64,000 nucleotides of DNA from Candidatus Gastranaerophilales bacterium (GCA_944325515.1 CALVAO010000005.1:1-64000), one strand, 5' to 3'. Counted from the first letter of the stretch, positions 1 to 8,045 are shown. Notes: a model not told the origin generated them from the letters alone. Made by a program: numbers and translations.

Positions 1-540
1 TGAGCATAGCTATCATCACAAGCCCGAATTGCTTCATCTACAAGTTTTGGCGTCAGCTTTTCGCCTTTGGCGAGTTTATTTTCCATATACTCTACCATTT
101 TTAAAGTATAATCGACTACCGCGCTATATGTTCCTTGAGATTCTTTTCGCATTTGAGAAATAACATCTTCTGAAAAACCAGCATTATCTAAGGTGCGTTT
201 TAAATTTGCCTCTCTTGTTGCTTTAGCTTCTGATTGAGTCAAAAACCGCCCCTCTTTATGATAAGCTTCTTTTAATTGTGTGCCTTTGTTCCAATATTTG
301 CCAAGAAATTCTTTTTGTATTTCTTGAAATGCAGAGCCATAACCAGGCTGAGCATAGCTATCATCACAAGCCCGAATTGCTTCATCTACAAGTTTTGGCG
401 TCAGCTTTTCGCCTTTGGCGAGTTTTTTTTCCATATACTCTACCATTTTTAAAGTATAATCGACTACCGCGCTATATGTTCCTTGAGATTCTTTCCGCAT
501 CTGTGAAATAACACCTTCTGAAAAACCTGCATCTTTTAGT
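1..540 (-). repeat. 348-bp in-frame tandem repeat (116 aa) inside the edge gene
   Basis: The sequence beginning at base 1 recurs beginning at base 349, so the period is 348 bp, or exactly 116 codons. About 190 bp of the second copy is visible, with only a handful of substitutions and no indels. The near-identity at third positions suggests recent duplication or ongoing gene conversion rather than old divergence. Confidence 0.9.
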
Positions 541-1856
541 AACTGCTCTCGTTTCGTCAGCTTTTTAGGTGCAGATTTAATCTGTTGAGATTTAGTATGC
601 GGTTGTTCCGTATTTATTTTTGTTTTAGCCTTTGCCTTTGGCATCAGACTCTTATCCGGATACATCTCTACTATTTTAGCCTGACTTGGTGTATTGATTT
701 CAGCAGGAGTTTCCTTTGCCGTTAAATTTACAGCTTCATTTGAGGGCTTAGCTTCCGATTTAGCTACATCTTCAGCATTTTTACTAAATTCCGTTTGTTT
801 TTGAGTCTGTTCCTGTTTTACCTTGCGTCCTTTTACACCGCTTCTGACAGAACCGACTGCACCGCCTGTCATAATAGCACCCATACCGACTTCAGATCCG
901 CCCGCGCGTACATCTTCTTTGGTATCAGCATTAACTATCTTCTCGGTGCCGTCTGCCATTAACATCGTACCTTCGACACCAAAATATGCCTGCATAGCTC
1001 CGCCTAATACAGGGGCTAATTTACCGCTTGCTTGAATAGCTTTGCTTGCTGTTCCTAAAACACCGCCCATCTCTAAACCTTGGGCTCCTATAAAGCTGTC
1101 GACAGCATCACCGACACCCTTTGTAAATTCCCATAACCCTTCCATAAACGTGATAGCATCAGTACCGTCGTCTACATTTTTGTCTATATATTCTACAAGT
1201 TTATCCAAATGTACAAACTCTTTTATTGATTGTTTGGCATCTGTTATACCAAGTTTGTCATCTATATACTGGCACATATAGGAATTGAATTCCCCTAAAG
1301 CGCTCATCATTGCACCTTTATCATTTTGATCATATGCACTTAGAAACTTTGATACTATATGTTTTTTGCGTGCATCGTGTGTCATTTGAGAAAATCGCTG
1401 GTTTTCTATTTGAGCGTCTATCTCGCGGGTCATTTCTGATACAGTTTTATTTTTATCTGCATCTGTTAGTTTGGTATCTTTCGTAAATTCCTTTACCTGT
1501 TTATTCAATTTTTTTAAATTCGATTTGCTTTGTTCTTTTAATGCCCTGTTCTTTGGGGTATCTTCATATTTCATACCAGCAATTTCAATTGTATCGGTCA
1601 TTGTATCAAGATAACTTTCCGTAAACGGTGTCTGGGATGCAAAAATACTTACTTTGCTCTTCTGCTGGCTCTGGAAGCCTTCATTGGTTCCCATCCAGGA
1701 TGCAAAATCGCTCTGGCTTAATTTGCCGGATGAGAGCATCTTCTGCGCGATGTCATACTTTGTTAACTTCTTACCTGTCTGAGCTTCTTCTTGTTTTAAC
1801 TCCTTTAAATGTGCTTTTGCATAAGAGTCAATTTTTTGAGAGATTGAGGTTGTCAT
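1..1856 (-). CDS. Large repeat-containing protein of unknown function (C-terminus cut by window edge)
   Basis: An open frame of 618 codons runs leftward from an ATG at 1856, preceded by an AAAGGA ribosome site, and is still open at base 1. No Sec signal is visible at the N-terminus (MTTSISQKID). The first ~200 residues are polar and helix-rich. A Gly/Ala-rich, moderately hydrophobic stretch follows (roughly residues 240-320), then a Lys/Glu/Pro-rich linker. After that comes a repeat unit of exactly 116 residues (348 bp): bases 349 to about 540 are nearly identical to bases 1 to about 192. The repeat contains motifs such as MRKESQGTYSAVVDY and GEKLTPKLVDEAIRAC, and more copies may lie beyond the edge. 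A sigma-28-type promoter lies far upstream, at 2368-2428, beyond an inverted-repeat cassette. The family is not recognised. A secreted or surface-acting protein is an inference from the promoter and repeat structure. Confidence 0.85.
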   Translation of the reverse strand, partial: MTTSISQKIDSYAKAHLKELKQEEAQTGKKLTKYDIAQKMLSSGKLSQSDFASWMGTNEGFQSQQKSKVSIFASQTPFTESYLDTMTDTIEIAGMKYEDTPKNRALKEQSKSNLKKLNKQVKEFTKDTKLTDADKNKTVSEMTREIDAQIENQRFSQMTHDARKKHIVSKFLSAYDQNDKGAMMSALGEFNSYMCQYIDDKLGITDAKQSIKEFVHLDKLVEYIDKNVDDGTDAITFMEGLWEFTKGVGDAVDSFIGAQGLEMGGVLGTASKAIQASGKLAPVLGGAMQAYFGVEGTMLMADGTEKIVNADTKEDVRAGGSEVGMGAIMTGGAVGSVRSGVKGRKVKQEQTQKQTEFSKNAEDVAKSEAKPSNEAVNLTAKETPAEINTPSQAKIVEMYPDKSLMPKAKAKTKINTEQPHTKSQQIKSAPKKLTKREQLLKDAGFSEGVISQMRKESQGTYSAVVDYTLKMVEYMEKKLAKGEKLTPKLVDEAIRACDDSYAQPGYGSAFQEIQKEFLGKYWNKGTQLKEAYHKEGRFLTQSEAKATREANLKRTLDNAGFSEDVISQMRKESQGTYSAVVDYTLKMVEYMENKLAKGEKLTPKLVDEAIRACDDSYA

Positions 1857-1992
1857 TGGTTTGTCCTTTCTTTATTTTGGTTATATTGAATGTAACTTAA
1901 TACATATTCTGTTACATTAGGTTTTTGTTTTTTAGGGTTTTTAGGGTGTGTATTGGCTTTCACCTTTTTTATTTACTCCTTTATTTACCCCT

Positions 1993-2037
1993 GTTCTTTT
2001 CTTTCTCTTTTGCGCATCAAAAGAGAAAGAAAAGAAC
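1993..2037. repeat. Perfect 20-bp hairpin
   Basis: Bases 1993-2012 are exactly the reverse complement of 2018-2037, around a 5-base loop CGCAT. The arms are purine-only or pyrimidine-only (GTTCTTTTCTTTCTCTTTTG). It lies inside the palindrome-bounded cassette. It could terminate transcription in either direction or be part of the element's structure. Confidence 0.85.
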
Positions 2038-2219
2038 GAAAAGAAAGAGAAAATAGCGGTTGTTTTCTATGCCCTTGCGGGCATTGGGGCTAATTTGGCG
2101 TTTGCCTCCGAGGCTGGACCGGCAAGCCGGTTCTCTTACGCTCGCTATTGGTGCTTACGCACCACGCTCGCGGTGTGCGCCTTGTTTTATCTTGCTTCTA
2201 TCTTGCAAGTCCCGCGTCT

Positions 2220-2257
2220 TCCCTCTCCACGGGGGAGGGTTAGGGTGGGGGCTGGTT
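2220..2257 (+). repeat. GC-rich REP-like dispersed repeat, copy A
   Basis: This copy begins CCCTCTCCACGGGGGAGGG and continues into a G-rich tail (TTAGGGTGGGGGCTGG). It shares with three other sites in the window the plan CCCTCTCC, short loop, GGAGAGGG, CTGGGG. Its G/C-rich composition contrasts with the surrounding genome. Confidence 0.65.
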
Positions 2258-2367
2258 TTTCTTTGCCTGTTTTAGAGCCAAATTGCACTCCTTTCATATC
2301 TTTTACCCCCAATGTAACAGAATATGTATTGTGTTACATTAGGAAATCGGTATCTTACTTAGTTTCT

Positions 2368-2428
2368 TTTACGGCATAATTGGATAAAAACTTTAAGATT
2401 TTATTTAAAATTGTTACAAAAAGTTACA
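2368..2428 (-). promoter_or_regulatory. Sigma-28 (FliA)-type promoter with upstream TGTAA pair (edge gene)
   Basis: Read leftward, the -35 TAAAGTTT (2388-2395) is followed by 12 bases and the -10 GCCGTAAA (2368-2375). Two TGTAAC boxes lie upstream at a 10-bp period, the nearer starting 23 bp before the -35. The same layout occurs at 20741-20800 and 61757-61816. The distance to the ATG at 1856 is about 512 bp, but about 60 bp if the 452-bp cassette is discounted. Confidence 0.7.
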
Positions 2429-2458
2429 TCCTGCTCAAAAATCTTATTATTAACAGGA

Positions 2459-2634
2459 AAAAATTTCGTGTTCGGTTCTAACAAGCCAAAATGGCAGGAA
2501 AGTGTGATACGCAATTCTGCTTTTGGATTCTGCGGGAAAATGTAAATTTTCCCGCGGACTCATATTTATTACCCTGTCAGTGATGTTAAAAAATTTTTAA
2601 TTGCGTATTCTGATTGTTGATAAAGGAGATTAAT
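2459..2634 (+). promoter_or_regulatory. Structured 5' leader region upstream of the HdeD-like gene
   Basis: The region contains AAATTTCGTGTTCG (about 2463-2476), a short hairpin and GGCAGGA, both sequence motifs shared with the leader of the transporter gene at 3815. A perfect 10-bp hairpin lies at 2532-2555 (GCGGGAAAAT, loop GTAA). A ribosome site AAAGGAG precedes the ATG at 2635. It could be a cis-regulatory RNA or an operator region. No known riboswitch consensus was recognised. Confidence 0.35.
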
Positions 2635-3162
2635 ATGACTGAAAAGAAATTTTTGAGCTGCGTTCTAGTCGAAGGAATTTTGTTAACAGCACTGGGACTT
2701 GCAATGCTTTTACTCCCCAAAATTACAACTATTACTTTCGGATTAATGCTATGCCTTGCTTTTATTATTTACGGCGGCTATAAGGCTATTAATGCATTTA
2801 TGACAAGAAATTATTCCAGACATTTTATTTTTAATATTATTCTGGGTTTAATTCTTATTGCAACAGGTGTTTTGCTGTATATGGCTCCGATGTTTAGTTT
2901 AGTATTAATTACAAGTATTATAGGCGTGTATTTTTTTCTGGAAAGTATATCCTCTATGGCATTTGCAGTGCAAAACAGAAAAACACTTTATTTCTGGTGG
3001 GCAGATATTTTTGTTTCAATAATGCAGTTTCTGCTGGGATTGATTATTATTGTCGGTCTGCCTTCTACAGCACTATGGGTTATCGGAGTTCTTGCAGGAA
3101 TTAATTTTTTAATAGCAGGAATGGTTATGATAACTATGTTTGTTTCAACAAGGTACATATAG
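2635..3162 (+). CDS. HdeD-like (DUF308) multi-pass membrane protein
   Basis: The 175-residue protein is almost entirely hydrophobic, with about six membrane segments in three paired blocks. This is the pattern of the HdeD/DUF308 family, whose E. coli member is linked to acid resistance. The ATG at 2635 is chosen over an in-frame TTG at 2614 because AAAGGAG precedes it at good distance. The gene is 10 bp upstream of a rhodanese gene and probably co-transcribed with it. The promoter region shares a motif with the formate/nitrite transporter gene downstream. An acid- or weak-acid-stress role is plausible from family and context, but substrate and mechanism are unknown. Confidence 0.75.
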   Translation: MTEKKFLSCVLVEGILLTALGLAMLLLPKITTITFGLMLCLAFIIYGGYKAINAFMTRNYSRHFIFNIILGLILIATGVLLYMAPMFSLVLITSIIGVYFFLESISSMAFAVQNRKTLYFWWADIFVSIMQFLLGLIIIVGLPSTALWVIGVLAGINFLIAGMVMITMFVSTRYI

Positions 3163-3172
3163 GGAGAATTTT

Positions 3173-3562
3173 ATGAAAGACGAAAAAATTAAAGAACTAA
3201 GAAGCAATACGGAAAAGGCTGCGTGCTATTTTTCCAAAAGATTAGCTTTTACGCTTGGTCCGGTAGAGCTGAAAGATATTACTGAACAGGAAGGCGATGT
3301 AAAAATTATTGATGTCAGAGATAAGGCAGACTATGAAGTCGGACATATTCCGCAGGCTGTTTCAATTCCTTACGAAGAATTAGAAAGTCAGCTGGAAAAG
3401 TTGAATAAAGATGAGCTGCATATAGTCTATTGTTATAATAATTACTGTCACTTAGGTTCAAGAGCAGCATTATTGCTTGCACGGAATAATTATCCGGTAA
3501 TGGAGCTGTCCGGCGGATTTAAAACATGGTCAGAAGAGTTTAGGTTTGCAGTTGTTCAATAA
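3173..3562 (+). CDS. Single-domain rhodanese-like sulfurtransferase
   Basis: The 129-residue protein has a rhodanese fold signature: IIDVRDKADYEVGHIP near residues 45-60 and a C-terminal GGFKTWSEEF. The strand ending IVYC puts the probable catalytic cysteine at 87. A second cysteine at 92 gives an extended active-site loop (CYNNYCHLGS) rather than the compact CxxGxR loop. The start at 3173 follows GGGAGAA and is preferred to an upstream in-frame codon inside the previous gene. It likely handles persulfide sulfur in the cytoplasm; the acceptor is unknown. A terminator follows at 3567. Confidence 0.85.
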   Translation: MKDEKIKELRSNTEKAACYFSKRLAFTLGPVELKDITEQEGDVKIIDVRDKADYEVGHIPQAVSIPYEELESQLEKLNKDELHIVYCYNNYCHLGSRAALLLARNNYPVMELSGGFKTWSEEFRFAVVQ

Positions 3563-3566
3563 TAGT

Positions 3567-3598
3567 AAAATACCGGATATTATCCGGTATTTTGTTTA
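3567..3598 (+). terminator. Rho-independent terminator after the rhodanese gene
   Basis: A hairpin (AAAATACCGGATA with its complement, 3567-3593) is followed by TTTGTTT, four bases after the rhodanese stop. Confidence 0.8.
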
Positions 3599-3701
3599 TA
3601 AAATAATATTTTTGCTTGCAATCATTTTTTCAAGTGATATTATCAATAAGGACTAAAGTCAGAACATTAAAATTAAGTTTTATATATAAATAGCCAGATT
3701 T

Positions 3702-3800
3702 ACTCAGCCGGTATAAATTTCGTGTTCGTTGAAATTTAGTTTTAAGTTGCGCAGCCAATACAGCTGTAACTTGAACGGCAGGAGAAGTAAATTATTTAAC
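3702..3800 (+). promoter_or_regulatory. Structured leader upstream of the formate/nitrite transporter
   Basis: The region shares AAATTTCGTGTTCG (about 3715-3728) and GGCAGGA with the leader of the HdeD-like gene. Pairings GCCG/CGGC, GTTC/GAAC and AAGTT/AACTT can be drawn into a small multi-branch fold. It could be a cis-acting RNA or a shared operator. No described riboswitch class was matched by eye. Confidence 0.3.
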
Positions 3801-3814
3801 AGGAGAAAGGAAAA

Positions 3815-4684
3815 ATGGAAGAAGAAAAGGTTATTTCCACAATTGACAGTCTTACGCCGAGTGCTACTGTTCATGAAATTAGTGATAATGTTATGACAGG
3901 CAAGGCTGATTATAGCAAAACAAAAATGTTTACACTGGCAATTGCAGCAGGTGCGTTCATTGCATTTGGTGCACAGGTTTCTTTAACAGTTATGACCGGT
4001 GACTCTAATATGGGCTGGGGGTTCACAAAGCTTATCGGAGCAATGACATTTGCTACAGGCTTGATGCTGGTTACACTAACCGGTGCCGAATTATTTACCG
4101 GTAATGTTATGATGACATTTGCTGTTTTAGAAAAGAAAATCAGCTTATTAAAACTATTAAGAAGCTGGACTGTTGTTTATATTGCAAACTTTTTAGGCTC
4201 AATCCTCGTTGCCGGTTTAATATACGGCGCAGGCATGGGACATAACGGCGGTGATGCAGTCGGAGTTACAGCAATGCAGACAGCATTTTCTAAAATTAAT
4301 TTAACATTCGGAGAAGCTTTCTTTAGAGGTATTCTTTGTAACTGGTTAGTTTGTTTAGCTATATTTATGGCATCAACTTCAAAACGTGTTATCGGTAAAA
4401 TTTTTGCAATATTCTTCCCGATAATGACATTCGTTGCTTCCGGTTATGAACACAGTGTTGCTAATATGTTTTTTATTCCTAACGGAATATTGATGAAACA
4501 TTTTCCGTCAATTGTTGCAGCTTCTGGCATGACTCCGGATCAGCTGGCTACTATGACATGGAAAGGCTTCTTTATCCACAATTTAATACCTGTTACCTTA
4601 GGTAATATTGTTGGAGCGTTTGTATTTGTTGTTCTGATTTTCTGGACAGCTTATTTAAGAGAAGAACATAGACAGCAAAATTAA
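3815..4684 (+). CDS. Formate/nitrite transporter family channel (FocA/NirC type)
   Basis: The 289-residue integral membrane protein has six membrane spans and the FNT signatures LVTLTGAELFTGN in the first half and GYEHSVANMFFIPNG in the second. The latter contains the conserved central-pore histidine. Family members are pentameric channels for formate, nitrite, hydrosulfide or acetate/lactate. The N-terminal tail (about 35 residues) resembles FocA-type proteins, but the substrate cannot be fixed from sequence. A strong AGGAGAAAGG ribosome site precedes the ATG. The gene is monocistronic, with terminators on both sides. Export or uptake of fermentation formate would suit an anaerobic gut organism. 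Confidence 0.9.
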   Translation: MEEEKVISTIDSLTPSATVHEISDNVMTGKADYSKTKMFTLAIAAGAFIAFGAQVSLTVMTGDSNMGWGFTKLIGAMTFATGLMLVTLTGAELFTGNVMMTFAVLEKKISLLKLLRSWTVVYIANFLGSILVAGLIYGAGMGHNGGDAVGVTAMQTAFSKINLTFGEAFFRGILCNWLVCLAIFMASTSKRVIGKIFAIFFPIMTFVASGYEHSVANMFFIPNGILMKHFPSIVAASGMTPDQLATMTWKGFFIHNLIPVTLGNIVGAFVFVVLIFWTAYLREEHRQQN

Positions 4685-4690
4685 TTATTG

Positions 4691-4732
4691 GAAAAGACCG
4701 GTCTTGTTAAGGCAAGATTGGTCTTTTCTTTA
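4691..4732 (+). terminator. Terminator after the FNT transporter gene
   Basis: The stem GAAAAGACC (4691-4699) pairs with GGTCTTTTC (4720-4728), with an inner CTTG/CAAG pairing. A T-rich tract follows. Confidence 0.75.
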
Positions 4733-4812
4733 TTAAGAATATTGAAAATTAAAAATCCCCGTACAACCTTTCCTTGATGGGTAAGGTAAAAAAAATAATA
4801 TAGAATGTAGTT

Positions 4813-6036
4813 ATGAAAAAGAAGATTTTACTGGCATTAATAGCATTAATACTGATTTCACCCGCAAGGGCATCTCAAAATTTTCCTAAAAAGGATGAAA
4901 ATTTAGATGAGATTGTTTTAGAAGATATTCTGGAAGAAGAAGATACGCAGACTCCGCAGGCTGTGAGTATATCTTCTGAAAAAATTCCTGCAGAAAAAAC
5001 TTTGAAAGAAAAACTACAGGATGTTTATCATCTTGAGGTAGATAAATATGATAAACCGACATATCTTTTGGAAAATGTTTTAACGCATAAGTTTGATGAA
5101 GATTCAATCTGGGACAGAACACAATTATGGGCTGGCTATAACGGAGATATAGGTCTGCAGTTTACTGAAGGCGGAATGGGGTCTGACCATACAACTAATC
5201 ATTATGATATTAATACTATAAATGTAGGTTTTGACGGTTTTTTAAAGAATAATAATGCTGATTTCCGCGTCATGATAAACATTTCTCCTTATTCTGAGAG
5301 AAATGTAATTCAAAATCTGTTTGCAGATATGTACATCGCAACCAACAAGATTCCACATCACAGGATTATGGTTGGGCATACCCGTCCGCCGGTCGGTATG
5401 GAAGGTGCTTATGGTCCTTTTGTTCTGCCATTTTTAGCACGTTCTCAAATTTCAAGAAATTTTGGAACTGTTCGTAAACTGGGTGCGCGGATAAGCGGAG
5501 ATTACAGCTTAATTGGATATGACTTTGGTGTTTATTCCTCTGATACATATTTTCAAGAATTCTTTCCTGGCGCAGAATTTATAGGCAGAGTCGATTTAAA
5601 ACCTCTGGGCAAGACTGACGGAAAGTACGGGAAACTGCTTATTGGCGGAAGTATGGATGCCGGACACAGAGATAATAATTTTTGTGTTGTAGGAGCACAT
5701 ATACAGTATGACTATAAACGTTTTATGGCAAACTTTGAATGGGCACAGGCAAATGGATATAATGGTCCGCTTGGACGCTCTGTTGATACTCACGCGAGCG
5801 GTTTTTATGCAACAATCGGTTATATGCTTACTAAAAAACTTCAAATACTTGCCAGATATGATGAATATGACCCTAATCATGAAATTGCGCATAATAATCA
5901 ACGGGAATATTCGGTTGGCTTAAACTACTTCATAAAAGGACAGGGATTGAGACTTATACTTAATTATGTATTCTGCCAGAATGATGCTGCAAAAGATTCC
6001 CACAGGCTTATGCTGGGAACGCAGATATTAATATAA
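4813..6036 (+). CDS. Outer-membrane porin, phosphate-selective porin O/P-like
   Basis: The 407-residue precursor has a Sec signal peptide (MKKKILLALIALILISPARA, cleavage before SQ) and an acidic linker. A beta-strand-rich body follows, ending in the hydrophobic alternating strand RLMLGTQILI typical of outer-membrane barrels. Motifs such as HHRIMVGHTRPPVGMEG resemble the porin O/P (phosphate-selective) superfamily. This implies a true outer membrane. The ATG lies six bases after a TAGAAT -10-like box with no ribosome site, so the mRNA may be leaderless. The solute is not predictable; the phosphate label reflects the family name only. Confidence 0.8.
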   Translation: MKKKILLALIALILISPARASQNFPKKDENLDEIVLEDILEEEDTQTPQAVSISSEKIPAEKTLKEKLQDVYHLEVDKYDKPTYLLENVLTHKFDEDSIWDRTQLWAGYNGDIGLQFTEGGMGSDHTTNHYDINTINVGFDGFLKNNNADFRVMINISPYSERNVIQNLFADMYIATNKIPHHRIMVGHTRPPVGMEGAYGPFVLPFLARSQISRNFGTVRKLGARISGDYSLIGYDFGVYSSDTYFQEFFPGAEFIGRVDLKPLGKTDGKYGKLLIGGSMDAGHRDNNFCVVGAHIQYDYKRFMANFEWAQANGYNGPLGRSVDTHASGFYATIGYMLTKKLQILARYDEYDPNHEIAHNNQREYSVGLNYFIKGQGLRLILNYVFCQNDAAKDSHRLMLGTQILI

Positions 6037-6206
6037 TTTTTGTCAATCTACTAAGTGTATCTATACATGAAAAAGGTTATTACAATGTCTTTAAAATCTC
6101 TGTTATTTTGCCGGATATTGACTTACAAGCTTCTTTAATGTAAAAATAATATTATGCAGTAATGGTTTAGGCAACTGCAGGCAAAAGTATATTAGAGAGT
6201 TTATAA

Positions 6207-6232
6207 ACTAAGCCCTGTGCTTAGCTTTTTTA
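6207..6232 (+). terminator. Terminator just upstream of the next start codon
   Basis: CTAAGC (6208-6213) pairs with GCTTAG (6219-6224), followed by CTTTTTTATTT. It ends only nine bases before the ATG of the gene at 6241. Confidence 0.7.
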
Positions 6233-6240
6233 TTTAAAAT

Positions 6241-7692
6241 ATGCATACAACTAAATATAAAAACGTTTTATATTACTTATCTCTGGGTCTTATATTTTTA
6301 TTAGGATTTTTTCTCCGAACAAAAATGTATCTTATAAGTAATGTTTTTGAGGATGATGAATGCAGACTAGCAATAACTCTTTTAGACAAAAATATGCTGC
6401 AAATGTTTTTACCACTTGGAGATGCACAGTCTGCGCCGCCTTTTTTTCTATGTATTGAAAAATTTATAACATACATTTTTGGCTACAAAGAGCAGGCTAT
6501 GATTTTTATTCCATACGTAGCAGGAATTTTAAACATCTTTATGATGTATAAGCTTGCTGAATCATATTTTAAAAAAAGGATTTCTGTTCTTATCAGCGTT
6601 TTAGTTTTTTCACTCAGCAGTCCATTAATTCTTTTTTCAACAATATTTAAACAATATTCTACTGATGTACTTATCGGGCTTTTATGCCTGTATTATTTAC
6701 CACGTATAAATATACGGGAGTTAAACCGAAATAAAATTGTACTTTTAGGCTTTTTACTAATTCTACTGCCTTTTATCTCACTTCCTTCCTTATTTTTTAT
6801 AGGTGCGTTTGCTCTTTTGAATTTCAAAGATTCTCCAAAGCGGATAGTATCATTATTTATACCTTTTGCAATTATTATGAGTATATATTATATTTTTAAT
6901 CTTGCGCCTTCAAAACTAAATCTTGATATGGTCTTTCCTAACTATTGGACGGATGGCTTCTTGAGTATTTCAGCTAAGGATTTTATACGCTTAGTGCTGA
7001 TTAATATTAAATTTGATTTTATACCCAATTCATTAAGCGCATTTTCCTTAATATTATTATTCTGGGGTGCAGTACTCTGCCTGCTTGACAGGATAAATAA
7101 AACCTCTATGTTTATACTGGTAACAATGGGGCTTGTATTATTTGCCGCCTTAATTAACTTATATCCATTAGTTGGAAGAGTTGGATTGTATTCAATAAGT
7201 ATGATTCTATTGCTTATGCTAAAACCGCTTGATAGTTATAATTATAAGCATCCGGCATTTACGGCAGCACTAATTTGTGTCTTTTTGAGTTTTTGTCAAT
7301 ATGATATTCAACACATACGCCACATAATGAATCCCGAAACAAGAATTCCGTATAATTCAAATCGTTTGGTTGAAATTATTAAAGAAAAATATAATCCGCA
7401 GACAGATGCAATAATATGTAATTCCGCCTCTACAGCCAGTTATATTTTCTATTCAAGCAAACTCGGATTTTATCCGGAAAACGCCTTTGAAATGCAGACA
7501 CATCCTAATACGCGGGAATCAGTTTTTAAATATTTAAATAACCTTAAAAAAGAACAAAAATACTGGTTTTTTCTAATCAAAGATTATGCCAAATGTCCGA
7601 TAAGACCTTTTATTCTTGAATGGATGTCAGATAAAAAAGTTCTATATACACAAAAGGACAATGATGCAACAATAATATACTTACAAAATTGA
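6241..7692 (+). CDS. GT39/PMT-like membrane glycosyltransferase
   Basis: The 483-residue protein has roughly ten membrane helices. A conserved acidic motif in the first periplasmic loop (FEDDECRLA, near residues 36-44) matches the Asp-Glu position of the PMT/ArnT/GT39 family. A soluble C-terminal domain of about 120 residues follows. Such enzymes use polyprenyl-phosphate sugars as donors to modify lipid A, protein or polymer at the periplasmic face. No clear ribosome site precedes the ATG, and a terminator hairpin lies directly upstream, so expression may need a promoter inside that hairpin or read-through. It leads into yraN. The sugar and acceptor are unknown. Confidence 0.75.
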   Translation: MHTTKYKNVLYYLSLGLIFLLGFFLRTKMYLISNVFEDDECRLAITLLDKNMLQMFLPLGDAQSAPPFFLCIEKFITYIFGYKEQAMIFIPYVAGILNIFMMYKLAESYFKKRISVLISVLVFSLSSPLILFSTIFKQYSTDVLIGLLCLYYLPRINIRELNRNKIVLLGFLLILLPFISLPSLFFIGAFALLNFKDSPKRIVSLFIPFAIIMSIYYIFNLAPSKLNLDMVFPNYWTDGFLSISAKDFIRLVLINIKFDFIPNSLSAFSLILLFWGAVLCLLDRINKTSMFILVTMGLVLFAALINLYPLVGRVGLYSISMILLLMLKPLDSYNYKHPAFTAALICVFLSFCQYDIQHIRHIMNPETRIPYNSNRLVEIIKEKYNPQTDAIICNSASTASYIFYSSKLGFYPENAFEMQTHPNTRESVFKYLNNLKKEQKYWFFLIKDYAKCPIRPFILEWMSDKKVLYTQKDNDATIIYLQN

Positions 7693-7700
7693 GAAGGCTT

Positions 7701-8045
7701 ATGAGTAACATAACAACAGGACGCAGAGGGGAGCAAATCGCTCTTAATTATTTAAAAAAACAAGGTTTTAAAATCCTTGAAACAAATAAACATTTTTCCA
7801 GATTATGCGAGGCTGATATAATTGCACTTGACAAAGACACCCTCGTGTTTGTTGAAGTTAAAACAAGAAATTCCGAAATATACGGTTTACCTATAGAATC
7901 TATAACGAGGAACAAATACAATAACATAAAAAAAGGGTTATATATGTATTTGCAGGAAAATCCTCAATACAAAAAATTTCGTATCGATGCGATTTCTATA
8001 CTTTTGAAACCGGAGCTTGAAATTAAGCACCTAAAAAATATTTAA
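7701..8045 (+). CDS. YraN/UPF0102 family nuclease-like protein
   Basis: The 114-residue protein has the family pattern GRRGEQIALNYLKKQGFKIL, then EADIIALDKDTLVFVEVKTR. This is a restriction-endonuclease-like fold with the Glu-Asp and E-x-K active-site residues present. The family is widespread beside rnh or rpl genes, and its cellular role is unsettled (Holliday-junction-like or DNA-uptake-related roles have been proposed). The ATG at 7701 with GAGAAGG is preferred to the TTG at 7689. It sits 8 bp after the GT39 gene and is convergent with the glycosyltransferase operon. Confidence 0.85.
   Translation: MSNITTGRRGEQIALNYLKKQGFKILETNKHFSRLCEADIIALDKDTLVFVEVKTRNSEIYGLPIESITRNKYNNIKKGLYMYLQENPQYKKFRIDAISILLKPELEIKHLKNI

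Larger units (their letters stand above)
1889..2340. mobile_element. 452-bp cassette bounded by inverted 30-bp palindromic sites
   Basis: The left end (1889-1918) and right end (2311-2340) are 30-bp near-palindromes starting AATGTAAC and ending GTTACATT. The left end matches the reverse complement of the right end at 28 of 30 positions. The central two bases are CA on the left and TG on the right, so the two sites are in opposite orientation. The interior holds a 20-bp perfect hairpin, a markedly GC-rich tract (about 2070-2260) unlike the AT-rich surroundings, and a GC-rich dispersed repeat. A 143-codon rightward frame (1948-2379) crosses it but has no protein character. The cassette sits between the edge gene and its apparent promoter. 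It could be a MITE-like insertion or an invertible segment; no recombinase gene is visible in the window. Confidence 0.55.

Noticed and set aside
1889-2340. CRISPR or integron reading of the paired 30-bp repeats
   Set aside because: Only two inverted copies per locus, no regular spacer array and no cas or intI gene; a CRISPR needs direct repeats.
1948-2379. 143-codon rightward frame across the first cassette
   Set aside because: It is made of repeats, hairpin arms and GC-rich junk, has no ribosome site and no protein character; it exists because the cassette lacks stops in one frame.
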